Shown here: positions 1-10,943 of the stretch, one piece after another | How positions within the stretch are numbered: position 1 is the first letter of the stretch | How the letters are laid out: each line of letters opens with the position of its first letter | Assembly (NCBI RefSeq): GCF_964355755.1 | Contig: NC_092672.1 | Coordinates: forward strand, 24,798,501-24,862,500 | Direction of reading: 5' to 3' | DNA: 64,000 nt | Source: Antedon mediterranea | Lineage: Eukaryota > Echinodermata > Crinoidea > Comatulida > Antedonidae | The notes under the pieces: model-generated | The model's database searches: none | The model's input: only the letters and a program-made list of their open reading frames with translations | What the model was told of the DNA's origin: nothing | Translations under genes and position numbers: made by a program

Positions 1-690
1 AAATTTAAGAAATCAAATTAATATGGCATGTTTGGTATTAAATTAAAGCTATGACATGTACAAAACCATCGAACTATACAAAATATAATTTGAACAATAT
101 AATGATGCCATTACTTAAGCCACACCCATTATATAAATATATTACATAACTTTCAAAATTTTGAACTACTGTAGATCATTATAAAGCTCTGTCTACACTA
201 TCCAACTTTATGTGAGAAATAAATGTGATGTGCACATGGTGATGATGATATTTGGGCATAGAGCACACTTTTTTGTCAAACTTATGTAGTGATACTGTAG
301 ACATAGCTTAAGATTGACAGAAAGATAAACCGCAACAGGTATAGAACATGAATTTTGAACTGCCCGGTGATATACTGAAATAAAATTAATTATAGATGAT
401 ATAGTTAGTATACTGTAATTTGTTTAATATTTCAGAATATAAGTATACCTTGATCATGAGCATGAGAATAAAAAAAAAACAATACATTTTACAATGCTTT
501 GTAGAAATAATAATTTAAAATTGATTGTTGTTTTTAGGAAAATTATTTTCAACATTGAAAAAATATTAATTTATTAATATAAATTAAGGATATTTATAAG
601 ATTATTAATATTAGTCATTTTTTGTGTGTTACATATTAAGGAATATGATGTACATGTTTTGTAACTTTGTTTATTTAATATTTTCAATAG
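1..690. other. Intron upstream of the first ankyrin exon
   Basis: AT-rich sequence without a supportable reading frame. The last roughly 290 bases (about 400-690) align by eye with about 4620-5011, the stretch before the decayed ankyrin exon. Shared landmarks are a TTTCAGAAT block, an ACATATTAA block and the closing TTCAATAG acceptor. The exon was therefore duplicated together with its upstream intron flank. Confidence 0.7.
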
Positions 691-789
691 AATGGCTGGA
701 CAGCATTAATGTGTGCTGCTATAGTAGGTAATACAACCATCTGCCAACAGGTCTTAGAGGGTGGAGCTGATGTCAATATGCAGAATAAG
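691..789 (+). CDS. Ankyrin-repeat exon (one 33-residue repeat)
   Basis: This is a single 99-bp exon of a larger + strand gene. It is preceded by a pyrimidine-poor acceptor ending TTCAATAG and followed by the donor gtaagt. The frame opens NGWTALMCAA and closes GGADVNMQNK, which fits the ankyrin consensus (G-x-TALH-AA ... LL-GADVN). It has exactly 33 codons, so it encodes one repeat unit in phase 0. The usual histidine of the TALH turn is M-C here, a tolerated variation. Ankyrin repeats act as protein-protein binding scaffolds; nothing here tells the partner or the rest of the protein. No other domain of this gene is visible in the window, so no named ankyrin family can be assigned. The next exon of matching phase with an intact frame is at 34703, implying either a 34-kb intron or skipped exons. 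Confidence 0.85.
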
Positions 790-1300
790 GTAAGTCATAC
801 ACACAGTTTATAACATTAATTTAACCTTCAGTGAAACAAATCAATAAATTGAAACTATTGTTTTTAGAATTTAGATGACTACCAGTATTATAAGACTTTA
901 GTAAAATCATAGACATTATATAATATCTCTATGGGAAGATTAATTTAGTTGACAATACACTACTGTAGTATCCATGTTATTATACTATTGTAGTTATATT
1001 ATAATAATACCAATTCTCGTAACAAACATATTTTAAATATATCTTGTACATTCTTAAAATGAATAGAATAACACAATACTGGTGTGTATATAGGTCAATA
1101 AAGAAATGATGAATATTATAAGTTATAAACACATGCGTAATAACTTATTTTCTTCCTTTTTACAAATTCTCATACTATTCTGATTAAATTTGCAATCAAA
1201 TGTTTTTATTACTGTAAGAACATGCATACTTCAAGTTACTTGTTTACACACTGTTATACCATAACATTAATATGTGTATTCAATAATATGTTATAGTCTA
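790..1300. other. Intron, nothing recognised
   Basis: Starts with the donor gtaagtcatac, shared with the other ankyrin exons of the window. The rest is AT-rich, with no reading frame, RNA gene or clear repeat that I can support. It ends at the TA that flanks the inverted-repeat element beginning at 1301. Confidence 0.5.
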
Positions 1301-3311
1301 GGTATCCCAATGAAAAAATTCAGATTAATTTTTTTACATTTTCTTTCAGTTAACCATAAAGAACTTAATGTAATTAGCATTTTGCAATTTAAATGATTGA
1401 AATCCGATTACCCGTTCTAAAGTTATGGTTATTTAAAGTGGTAAAAAAATATACGATTTTTTGCCTAAAAATGGTGTTTTTTGCAGTTGAAATTGGAAGC
1501 ATTTTTAAAAGGTTATAACTTTTACAATAATTAGTTAAAAGTTTTGAATTTTGTTAAACCTATAGATATCACAGAGTTGTACAACTCTATTTTTTTTGGA
1601 GCCTCAACGAAACCTATTTTTTAAATTATTGGTCCGCAAAGTGGTAGGAAAGCATTTAACGCCCATTTTTGCTGGAATTCCCTAAAAAATGAAAAAACTG
1701 CAATTTTTCAATGATCTGTAACTTTTGAACTACTGTAGTAATTCATTTAATTTTTTTTGTACTTGTTAGAATGTAGTGTATATTTCATTAATAAATATAT
1801 TTTAGATGTGTATATGAAAAAAAAAAATTTTTTTAATGGTGAAATTTAAAATTATAAAAAAAAAAAATGAAAAAGTATGTTAAAAACGGTGTATACTGTT
1901 TCCTTTCTTTTACACTAATTTTCGGTAAGTATAATTATTAGAATATTTTAATATACTTTATATTTATAATTTCAATCAAAAATACTATTATATATAACTT
2001 TTGAATACGTAAAACAAGATTTTAGGCCCATATGATTATGACACCAAATCTAAGCCGGGCTGCTAAGTAAGATATGCTCTTTTAAGGCAAACGCACAATA
2101 TGGGTCAAAATAAACTCATTTAAAATAATCAATGTTAATTAAAACAATTAATTGTTTACCTGAATAGTATATATAACATTATAAAAATTGTTTTCTTTTC
2201 GTATTATTACGTTATTAAATTGAAATACGGAGCTAAAGTTTAGGCCAAGTCACGGCTTACTCGCGATCAGTAGTCGCTCCCGTTAAAGTATTTCGGTCGC
2301 AGTTAATGACTTTCGGCCGCCGTATACAGAGTCAAATGTAACGTTGGTAAATTAGCTTAATAAATTTCCTCGGTACATTTTAACCTAACGCATTTGCATT
2401 GTATACTTGCATAATAAATCTTCCGCACATTACATCAATTTTAAGTTGTTAAATTAATGTGTAAAACCAGATATTCTACGACGGAAAAGGACATGTCAAT
2501 CTCCGACATCGCTGCTGTCACACATCTCGCGTCGAGCCGGTCGAACTCGAGCGAGAAAACTAAACAACGTGTTCAAAATATGGAACGTACCATTCGCTGA
2601 TAGGGTGCATTAATGTATTTAACGGAAAACGCCAAAACAAACACGCGCGTATTTTAGAGTACAATATTTTACTCACTACAATATTCACCGGATTATAATG
2701 GTTGGATCTTTAAAATTTTGAACGGGATTTACGCCTCATGCACCATTTTAAAATGTAGTTCGCACAATTACCATGCACAATACGTTTGTAAACTATGTTT
2801 TATCTATTTCAATGTAGATTTAGCTATAATTTAATACCAAAATCCATAATATTTTTCCATAAACGGTGGATCAAAATTGGATTTTTGTCACAAAAATTGA
2901 CTTTTCGTTACGAAAAACCTATTTATAGAAGACGATTTTCGTATCAAATTAAAGCTTATTTAAAGCCTGATAACATACAATAAAAATTAATCCGCTAGCT
3001 CCAATGGTAATCGAGCGATCGTGTTTTGAAAACTGATGGGGATTTTCCGATGAGGTTTTCAACGCGCGGAAATCGGCTCGACGGGATTTTAGAACCGTTT
3101 TAAAATCGCATTTTCTCGGCAACTAATTCATTAATTTTAATTATAAACACACTTATACATAGATTAAAACAAGTACTTTCAAACAATATAAATTTTGTAA
3201 GTATTAATTAAGATTGAATACGATTTATTTAACATCAAAGTCATACTACTTTTTCGAATTTCGTCAATATTTCAAAAGTGATACCCCTCTGTGCGCTTTC
3301 ATTGGGATACC
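1301..3311. mobile_element. TA-flanked terminal-inverted-repeat element, non-autonomous
   Basis: The left end reads GGTATCCCAATGAAA (1301-1315) and the right end is its exact reverse complement (3297-3311). Both ends are bordered by TA (1299-1300 and 3312-3313), as for Tc1/mariner-like and other TA-targeting elements. The interior is about 2 kb and AT-rich, with a CpG-bearing stretch around 2230-2600. It has no reading frame resembling a transposase; the 62-codon frame at 2795-2983 has no recognisable motif. I call it non-autonomous. A 15-bp repeat and a 2-bp target duplication are modest evidence, so superfamily assignment is only a suggestion. Confidence 0.6.
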
Positions 3312-5011
3312 TAATAAGTTATACACATTTATTTTCCATAATTCATTGCCGAATGTGCTTTAGAAATAAAGTGTGAAATGAATTTTACACCAAAGTTTTT
3401 AAATATTTATGCTATTGATTATTAATTTAACTACTGTACTGTAAATAAACAAGAATATTTCTTACAAAAAACGCTGCTCGCTTATTGTTATTGCTAAGGT
3501 CAAGTCTGGGGGTCACTTCATCAGGCCTAGATACTTCAAGTATCCTATTACAAACAAAAACTTCAATGGACTGTTTTGATAATAATTCAATGATTATCTG
3601 ACAGCGAATTATAGTAATATCATGGGACTCATAAATACCAGAATGCTTTGGGATTTGTCGTTAGACTCTTTTCCCAGCCGTTTTTGGATTCAACAGGTGG
3701 TACCAATAAATTATAGTGGAGTTTCCATTTTAACAAAAATGTCAAAGTGTAGTACTATAAAGCTGCTTGATTTCATCTAATGAATGAGTCATCTCGTGTG
3801 ACGTAGCGGGCTAGAGCAGCAGCGTGAAAATGCTGATAGCATACACCTCAATCATCAAAGTAAAGTTAAATGGTATTATATTCAGTATGTTTTTATAAAT
3901 TGATAACATTCAATAGAATACTCATAACACTTTTCATAGCATAAATTTCTTTTGAACATTAACTTATTTTAGTATGAGGCAAGTTAGATGATTTGTCAAG
4001 TTGTATTTTTAAAAAATAGCACTAATAATAGTTGATATGATATGAGTTTAAAAAAAAGATTAAGTTGTCTATCATCAACCCTCACCTTAATTCCTTTGCT
4101 CTTTATATTTTGAGGATATTTCTAGATTAAAATGATATACCTATGCTGAAAAGTTGTAAGGATTACTTTTGATAGAAGGGCTGTTCTTACCTAAAATTAG
4201 AGCAAATACATAAGCCCATAACACCATAATAATATTATGACAAAATATATATTACATATACAGTATTCTAGCTAATTTTGGGTTATTTAAAACTAATTGT
4301 AAATTGCTAAAAGGCCACATAACAAACAAAACTTGTTTAACATCCCCTGCCCTCCTAGATGTTTGGCTTTCTTTCCTCTGGTGTAATTTTTGTTGTGTTT
4401 AACACTTTATGAGAAAAAATTGCTTTACTTGAAACAGTATTGTGGTTATAATCAAGAAATTGCAAATGAAAAGGCAATTAAATTAGTTCAACAATACATT
4501 GATAAAGATGCACACAAGTATAGCTAACAATTCTTGCGTAAGCTACATTTAAATTTCTAATTTTTTTTTAATGAAATTGAGATTTTTTTTTCACACTTAA
4601 TGTAAATTAATTCAAATAACCCACAAAATTTTAGATGATAGAATCTGTTTCATATTTCAGAATTTAAATATACCTTATGTTTTGGTGCACAAAATGCCAT
4701 AAGTAAGAAGCAATTTTTTTATTAACCGATAGAAGCATAATGTATATTTTAAAATGTAAAACAAATCGGAATAGCTCACACAAAACAAAAAATTGTACAT
4801 GCTTTATAAAACAATATTAAAAAATGTATTGTTTCGAAAATTAACTGAAGACATTGTTGTGGGAAAATAGGACAAGTAGATCAAAATGCAAGATAAACAT
4901 TTATTATTCAATAAGGATGTTGTATAAGATATTTAATCATTTTGTTTTACTACATATTAACATGATGTAAGTATGTTTTGTAATATTGTTAATGTTTAAT
5001 ATATTCAATAG
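3312..5011. other. Intron between ankyrin exon copies
   Basis: AT-rich, no supportable gene. From about 4620 it is recognisably related to the intron before the exon at 691. The sequence just before 5012 ends ATTCAATAG, an intact-looking acceptor. Confidence 0.5.
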
Positions 5012-5104
5012 AATGGTCATACAGCATTACATGTTGCTGCTCAAGTGGGCAGTACTGAAATCTGCAATCAGATTTGCCTGCATGGCGCAAAATGTTCAAA
5101 ATAA
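5012..5104 (+). pseudogene. Decayed ankyrin-repeat exon
   Basis: The frame starts NGHTALHVAAQVGS, an even better ankyrin consensus than the exon at 691, behind an intact acceptor. It then reads EICNQICLHGA, but the GADVN turn is broken: a small deletion shifts the frame so that the reading ends CSK-stop, while the shifted frame still shows the relic NVQNK. The donor is also damaged: AATAAG is followed directly by tcatac where the sister exons have gtaagtcatac. Both lesions would stop splicing and translation, so this copy should be skipped or dead. It is closely related to the 691 exon in sequence and flanks, so it arose by tandem duplication of exon plus intron. Confidence 0.8.
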
Positions 5105-5483
5105 GTCATACATTCATTATTATTCATTATAATTAATCTGAAATTTCACTCTTCATTTTACTTAATCTCATAGTAATACATTCTTAAAATGTTTTTAAAA
5201 AAAACAGAATTGATCAATAAATGTGTAATAATATGCCAAAATAGTATGAATAATTTTATTCTGAAATAATTATGAACAACACTTGTTATTTGTATAAAAT
5301 AAAATTCTCAAAATCATCTATTAAAACTTGTAATCAACTGTTTGTATTAGCAAATGTACTTCACGTTTGTGCAGGCATGATCTACAGTATACACATAAAG
5401 CACAATATTTTTGATGTGATAAAGATTTCATCATTCAATGCTAAAATGAGAACTTGAATTGTACAACACAGTTTTTAAATGTT

Positions 5484-5640
5484 TGTTATTTTATTTCATT
5501 TCATTTATTCATTCGACCAATAAACAGATACAGAACAGAACAAAGCACATGGTGATTGGCAAATAAAGCAAAACAATTACTATAAAAACCGCCCTGGCTT
5601 TTAAACACGATGTAGCTCTCGTTCTGCGAAGCCTAGCAAC
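5484..5640 (-). mobile_element. Possible LINE 3' tail
   Basis: Read on the minus strand, this stretch ends in a phrase with GGTCGAATGAATAAATG followed by short ATGAAAT-type repeats. Such short repeats are common at the 3' ends of CR1/L2-like LINEs. No coding part is left, so the call rests only on tail style. Confidence 0.35.
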
Positions 5641-6008
5641 TAACGAAAAACAGTGACGTAAAGCTTGAAAATCCCCTTATAGAATATGACATCATCTTTT
5701 GTGCCTTCTATTTGCATAAGCGATGTTTAAGGCCGGTGCACACCAAACGCGAAGCCGCGAATTTCGCGTTAAAAAGTGACGCACGCGGCAGGCAACGGAC
5801 GCTTCCAGTGTGAACATACAAGCGAACAGTGTACGATAGTCGAATTCCAACTTCAACGCGTTGAAAACGACAGCAGCGAAGGCTTCGCACGCGAATTTTC
5901 AAAAGTTGAACCTTGGTCAACTTTTTGAGGCGTCGCGAGCGCGGTTTGCGTTCGTCAACCAATCAGAAGTCAGGAATATCTCTCATCGACGACACCGACG
6001 GCAAAAAA

Positions 6009-6633
6009 ATGGTGGCTGACGAGCGAGGTCTTTATGGAAATACTTACCCTTCTTGTCTTTACGATAAGGGAAGTAAGTCATACACAGACAGAAACATAAG
6101 GATTAATGCATGAAGACAATAATTTCAGACAAACATCTGTGTAGAAGAATGCCAGAAAAACTAGGCCTAAAACGCGTCAGAGATCAATTTGTAAAGTGAG
6201 TTGGCAAGCCTATTTCTAGCCTAGGCCTACCTAGGTTTAGGCAATACTAGGGCCTAGCTAGGCCTACCTAGCCTAGGCTACATATACCCTAGTAGGCTAG
6301 GCCAGGTCAATTAGATGAACATTGATAAATGGGATCCTTCAGGCTATACCAGCGTTACAAACTCCACCAATGACCAAGCTAGTAGTTTAAGCGGCCAGTA
6401 TATTATTGCCATGGAATTAAGAGCAATTGCTCCTCAAAAACGTGGACTGGCAATTATGAGGCTGATACAGGTTTGTATAGACTTTTTTCAAATGGGTATG
6501 TCAGTTGGTGACATACATTGGCCAGAAAAAATGATTTGAGCAATATGCCTTACTATAGCAATTTTTTAATACTTGTTTCATTTTTTTTTAATAGAAAATG
6601 GAAGAGATTAAGGAGGAGTTGGACTGTAACTAG
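6009..6633 (+). pseudogene. Broken MADF-BESS domain gene
   Basis: Three exons can be seen. Exon 1 (6009-6195) starts at an ATG after an A-run and shows the MADF signature YPSCLYDKGSKSYTDRN then INA, then in-frame NICVEECQKN, and in another frame RDQFVK before a gtgagt donor. Two places where the family has tryptophan are now stops (6111 TGA and a later TAG), and one frameshift separates the two halves. Exon 2 (6315-6470) follows an AATTAG acceptor and carries a BESS-like stretch (QYIIAMELRAIAPQKRG, then IMRLIQ) before a gtttgt donor. Exon 3 (6595-6633) adds KMEEIKEELDCN and a stop, in phase 0. MADF domains bind DNA and BESS motifs mediate protein contacts. In PIF/Harbinger elements such a protein partners the transposase, which fits its place beside the left inverted repeat. 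It could also be a captured host gene. Confidence 0.7.
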
Positions 6634-8242
6634 TATTTATTAAGTGGTTATAGAAGGAAAGCTGAACTGAATGTCTTTTTTTAGCAATAGAGAACACATG
6701 GAAATATATGTATATGTTTTGTTATACTCCAATACTAAAAAAAATAGTCAAATTGGCTGCGAGCTAATGGATTTTTTTTCATTTTATAAGTGAAAACATA
6801 CGTTTTTTGGGTTTTTTTTTCTATGTAAGTGATTAACTTTGTTAAAACTACAAAATGTCCTATTCAAATTTGATTTTAATCATCTTCATTTTTGATGATT
6901 CTATGGGACAATACATCTTTAAGTTTAGTGTCATTTTTTGGACAAGATATATTGTCTTCCTGAAAATATAATTTAAAACATTTTCGCTGTGTGTAATACA
7001 GTATAACACTTTAGGGTTAGTTATTCACTTTTAACAATAATAATATTTCTTCAATTTTCATTTTTTTTGGGATGATACATTTTAAATTTATTATTTTGAT
7101 ATTATTTTGCGAAAGTATTCAGGAGTAGTAAAAAAGAAAATCTGGTTGATATTTAATGATACCTTTAAAAACAATGATTCACTATTTCAATAAGTGTATT
7201 TATGTGAAAAAGTCATAAGATAATATACAGTGTAAATATGAGTTTGGGATATTTATTACATTTAATAAAATGAGAAAAAAACTGTATGTTTTGTCATGAA
7301 TAATATAATATTTAATAATAATTAGAAAATGAATGTGAAAACTTTACATTAATATATAGGCCTATAGTTTATATTTGAAAGTGACAAACCCAGGAAGATT
7401 CCCAGTTCGTGTTTATATGAAATGTTTTATATGGTTATAATAACCTCTGTTGCATTACGCGGACCAGGCTACGTTAGCGTTACGGTTAGGCAATTTGGTT
7501 TTGACAAGCAATTACTGTCAGTGCTTTGTAAGTTATTGTGATTTTATTGCCCTGGAGTGTCATTTGAGCCACAAGTTCTAACTACAAGTCCTGCCCACTG
7601 GAGGTTGGTCTAACCTGAGATGATTCGCATGGAAGAGCTTGAGTCATTCTCTTTGGCCTCGATGACCTTTGCGCGGGCTACCTAGAATTCTCATGGGCCA
7701 TTAAATATTCAGTTTCAACTTTTAGATTTTATGTGGTTTGAGACTTTGTTGAGCATTTTTAAAAATGTGTATAGGCCTACTACAGTAGATAATATTAATA
7801 TTTAATCAAAGATAAGAACAATAATGCAATATACATTGAGATATAAATGATGTAAAATAAACCATAAAGATTAATACAATAAACTACAAATAGCCAATTT
7901 TTAAATTTTAATGGAAAAAAATGATTGACCTATGAAAGAACCCTAAAATAAACATATAAACAAAAATAAACGCCAAGTGATGATAACCAATTTAAATTAA
8001 TACACATTCAAAAGTTTTATCATCATGTAAATAATTATCTTAAATTAAAAATGAAAGATATATTTAGGTTAACAAATTGAATATAATATGTTTCCTTTTT
8101 TCTTATCACTCTTGAAAAGTAATGTTATCTGTTATCTGCCAGAGTCACATGTTCTGACCCTTTCCTTCATTTGTTTAGCTCTGTTGATGAATACTCTGAT
8201 ACTTTTTTTCGTAAAATGCTAAAAATAAGTGTGTATGTTTTT
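6634..8242. other. Repeat-derived sequence before the minisatellite
   Basis: About 6720-7000 belongs to a dispersed repeat that also occurs at 38150-38400 in the same orientation and at 50320-50660 reversed. Shared phrases are TGAAAACAT, GATTAACTT, TTAAAACTACAAA and GGGACAATACATCTTT. One copy of the 32-bp inverted pair described at 17996 lies at 7453-7484. No coding sequence is supported. Confidence 0.55.
7453..7484 (+). repeat. 32-bp inverted repeat, left copy (partner 17996-18027)
   Basis: CATTACGCGGACCAGGCTAC and the following 12 bases match the reverse complement of 17996-18027 at 31 of 32 positions. The pair encloses the minisatellite, the Academ-like element and the kinase relic. It may be the ends of a second nested transposon about 10.6 kb long, or internal parts of the outer one. 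No convincing target duplication is visible beside it. Confidence 0.65.
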
Positions 8243-10306
8243 TACCCTGCCACTGTTTTAGTACAACACAATTTTGTGTACCCTGCCACTGTTTTGTATC
8301 CCTGCCACCGTTTTTGTATCCCTGCAATCTTATTTTTTCCCAGAAACTTTGTATACAACACAAGTTTTTGTATCCTAGACCACTGCTTGGTCGTACCGTC
8401 TCTGTTTTTGTACCCGGACACCGTTTTTGTTCCCTGCAACTGTTTTGTACCCTGCCACCGTTTTTGTACCCTGCTACTGTTTTTGTACCATGCTCCAGTT
8501 TTTGTACCCAGCTGCCATCGTGTTTGTACCCTGCCACTGTTTTTGTACCCTGCCACTCTTTTTATACCCTGCCACCGTTTTTGTACCCTGCGACTGTTTT
8601 TGTACCCTGCGACTGTTTTTATAGCCTGCCACCGTTTTTGTATCCTGCCACCGTTTTTGTATCCCTGCCACCGTTTTTGTACCACTGTCATCGTCTTTTT
8701 TCCCAAACACTTTGTATACAACACAAGTTTTTGTACCCTAGACCACTGCTTGTCATACCCTGTCTCTGTTTTTGTACCCTGATACCGTTTTTGTACCATG
8801 TCACCGTTTTTGTACCCTGCCACTATTTTTGTACCTTGCCACTGTTTTTGTACCCATCTGCCATCGTTTTTGTACCCTGCCACCGTTTTTGTACCCAGCT
8901 GCCATCGATTTTGTACTGCCACCGTTTTTGTACCCTGCCACTTTTTTTGTACGCTGCAACCGTTTTTGTACCCTGCTACTGTTTGTGTACTTTGCCACTG
9001 TTTACGTACCCTGCGACTGTTATTGTACTCAGCTGCCATTGTTTTTGTACCCTGCCATCGTTTTTGTACCCTGCCACCGTTTTTGTACCCTGCCACTGTT
9101 TTTGTACCCTGCCACCGTTTTTGTATCCTGCCACCGTTTTTTTACCCTGCCACTGTTTTTGTACCGAGCTGCTATCGTTTTTGTACCCTGCCACCGTTTT
9201 TGTACCCTGCCACCGTTTTTGTACCCTCCACTGTTTTTGTACCCTGCTCATTTTTTGTACCCAACTGCCATCGATGTTGTACCCTGCCACTGTTTTTGTA
9301 CCCTGCCACTTTTTTTGTACCCAGCTGCCATCGTTTTTGTACCCTGCCACTGTTTGTACCCTTCCACCAGGGCCTTCCAGCCTCTTAAACACTGTCTGAC
9401 ATACAAAGATATTTTAAGTCATTTTGTGAAAGATATACTTTCCCATTAAATTAAATAAATGGAATATCACAACCACTAAGTATTTATTCCTGTATAAGGT
9501 CAGCAATCAGATTTCCCGCGAACTATTGTATAAAATCAGTGACGCTGTTTTTGTACACTGCCACCGTTTTTGTACCCTGCCACCGTTTTTGTACCCTGCC
9601 ACTGTTTTTGTACCCAGCTGCCATCGTTTTTGTACCCTGCCATCGTGTTTGTACCCTGCCACCGTTTTTGTACCCTGCCACTGTTTTTGTACCCTGCCAT
9701 CGTTTTTGTATCCTGCCACCGTTTTTGTACCCTGCCACTGTTTTTGTACCGAGCTGCTATCGTTTTTGTACCCTGCCACCGTTTTTGTACCCTCCACTGT
9801 TTTTGTACCCTGCCACCGTTTTTGTACCCTCCACTGTTTTTGTACCCTGCTCATTTTTTTGTACTCAACTGCCATCGATGTTGTACCCTGCCACTGTTTT
9901 TGTACCCTGCCACTGTTTTTGTACCCTGCCACTTTTTTTGTACCCAGCTGCCATCGTTTTTGTACCCTGCCACCGTTTTTGTACCCTGCCACCGTTTTTG
10001 TACCCTTCCACTATTTTTGTACCCTGCCACTGTTTTTGTACCCATCTGCCATCATTTTTGTACCCTGCCACCGTTTTTGTACCCTGTCACTGTTTTTGTA
10101 CCCTGTTACTGTTTTTGTACCCAGCTGCCATCTATTTTGTACCCTGTCACCGTTTTTGTACCCTCCACTGTTTTTGTACCCTGCCATCGATGTTGTACCC
10201 TGCCACTGTTTTTGTACCCTGCCACTTTTTTTGTACCCAGCTGCCATCGTTTTTGTACCCTGCCACCGTTTTTGTACCCTGCCACCATTTTTGTACCCTT
10301 CCACTA
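8243..10306. repeat. 19-bp-unit minisatellite, left part
   Basis: Tandem units of the form GTTTTTGTACCCTGCCACC run through 8243-9368 and 9546-10306. They include length variants such as CCCAGCTGCCATC and CCCTCCAC. Variants recur in the same order: the series GAGCTGCTATC, CCTCCAC, CCTGCTCA appears near 9163 and again near 9746. That indicates higher-order duplication by unequal exchange. The unit has no stop codon in any of six frames and 19 is not a multiple of 3, so all frames stay open. The many long open frames here are artefacts. Confidence 0.95.
9369..9545. repeat. Non-satellite island inside the minisatellite, related to 17466-17752
   Basis: This stretch interrupts the array. It shares a series of phrases in the same orientation with 17466-17752: CTTCCAGCCT, TTTTGTGAAAGATATA, CTTTCCCATTAAATT, GTATAAGGTCAG and ATAAAATCAGTGAC. 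The right-hand relative carries about 115 extra bases in the middle. It is therefore a dispersed or duplicated flank sequence, not part of the 19-bp unit. Confidence 0.75.
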
Positions 10307-10943
10307 TAGTCCAGTCAAAATAGTACCTTCACCCACCACTAATTGCAAAAGAATTTTTTTTACTACAATACATTTTAGTATGGTCCCCTAAACACTATAC
10401 TAAAAGTCCCCCAAAATCCCAACATGGGAAATTTGTCTAATTTGCATAATATGCAAATTAGCCTTTTTTCATGATGAATTAATCTATTTTCTTTATAAAT
10501 GTGCATAAAATGCTGCAATTCAATCAAACTAAGCAGTAAAACTCACATTTTCATGGTCAATAGAAAGATTAAACACGCGTTAGGAATAAATTAGAATAAA
10601 TTTGCATATTATTCAAAATTAACATTCCAAATGTCGTATTTTTGTTTTAATAGTGAATTTTCGAAATGAAAATATGCATATTAATAACATTAATAGGATT
10701 ATGTATAATTTGTAATTAGCTCCTTCATACAGTAATCACGCAACAAGGATCTTAAATTTGGATTCAATAAAACAATGTCTAAAGAACCACCTTGATTTTA
10801 AAATTTAAATCAAATTTGCATATAATTTAGGCAAATTCGGATCATCTAAAGTGTAATATTGTTCTTGATTTTACCTGTTTAAAAATAATCGGGAATAAAT
10901 ACAGCACTTTATGATTCTGGAATTTCAAATGTTGTAAAGCATA

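Noticed and set aside
5708-5962. Minus-strand 84-codon frame
   Set aside because: It covers the Harbinger-type inverted repeat and its CG-rich neighbour; no homology is apparent.
8243-10306. CRISPR-like array
   Set aside because: Units are contiguous with no unique spacers and the DNA is eukaryotic; it is a minisatellite.
8171-10391. Many long overlapping frames reading like CHRFCTLPPFLYPATVF or GYKNGGRVQKRWQG on both strands
   Set aside because: They are translations of the 19-bp satellite, whose unit lacks stops in every frame. The same peptide appears in all frames of a strand, which no real protein gene shows.
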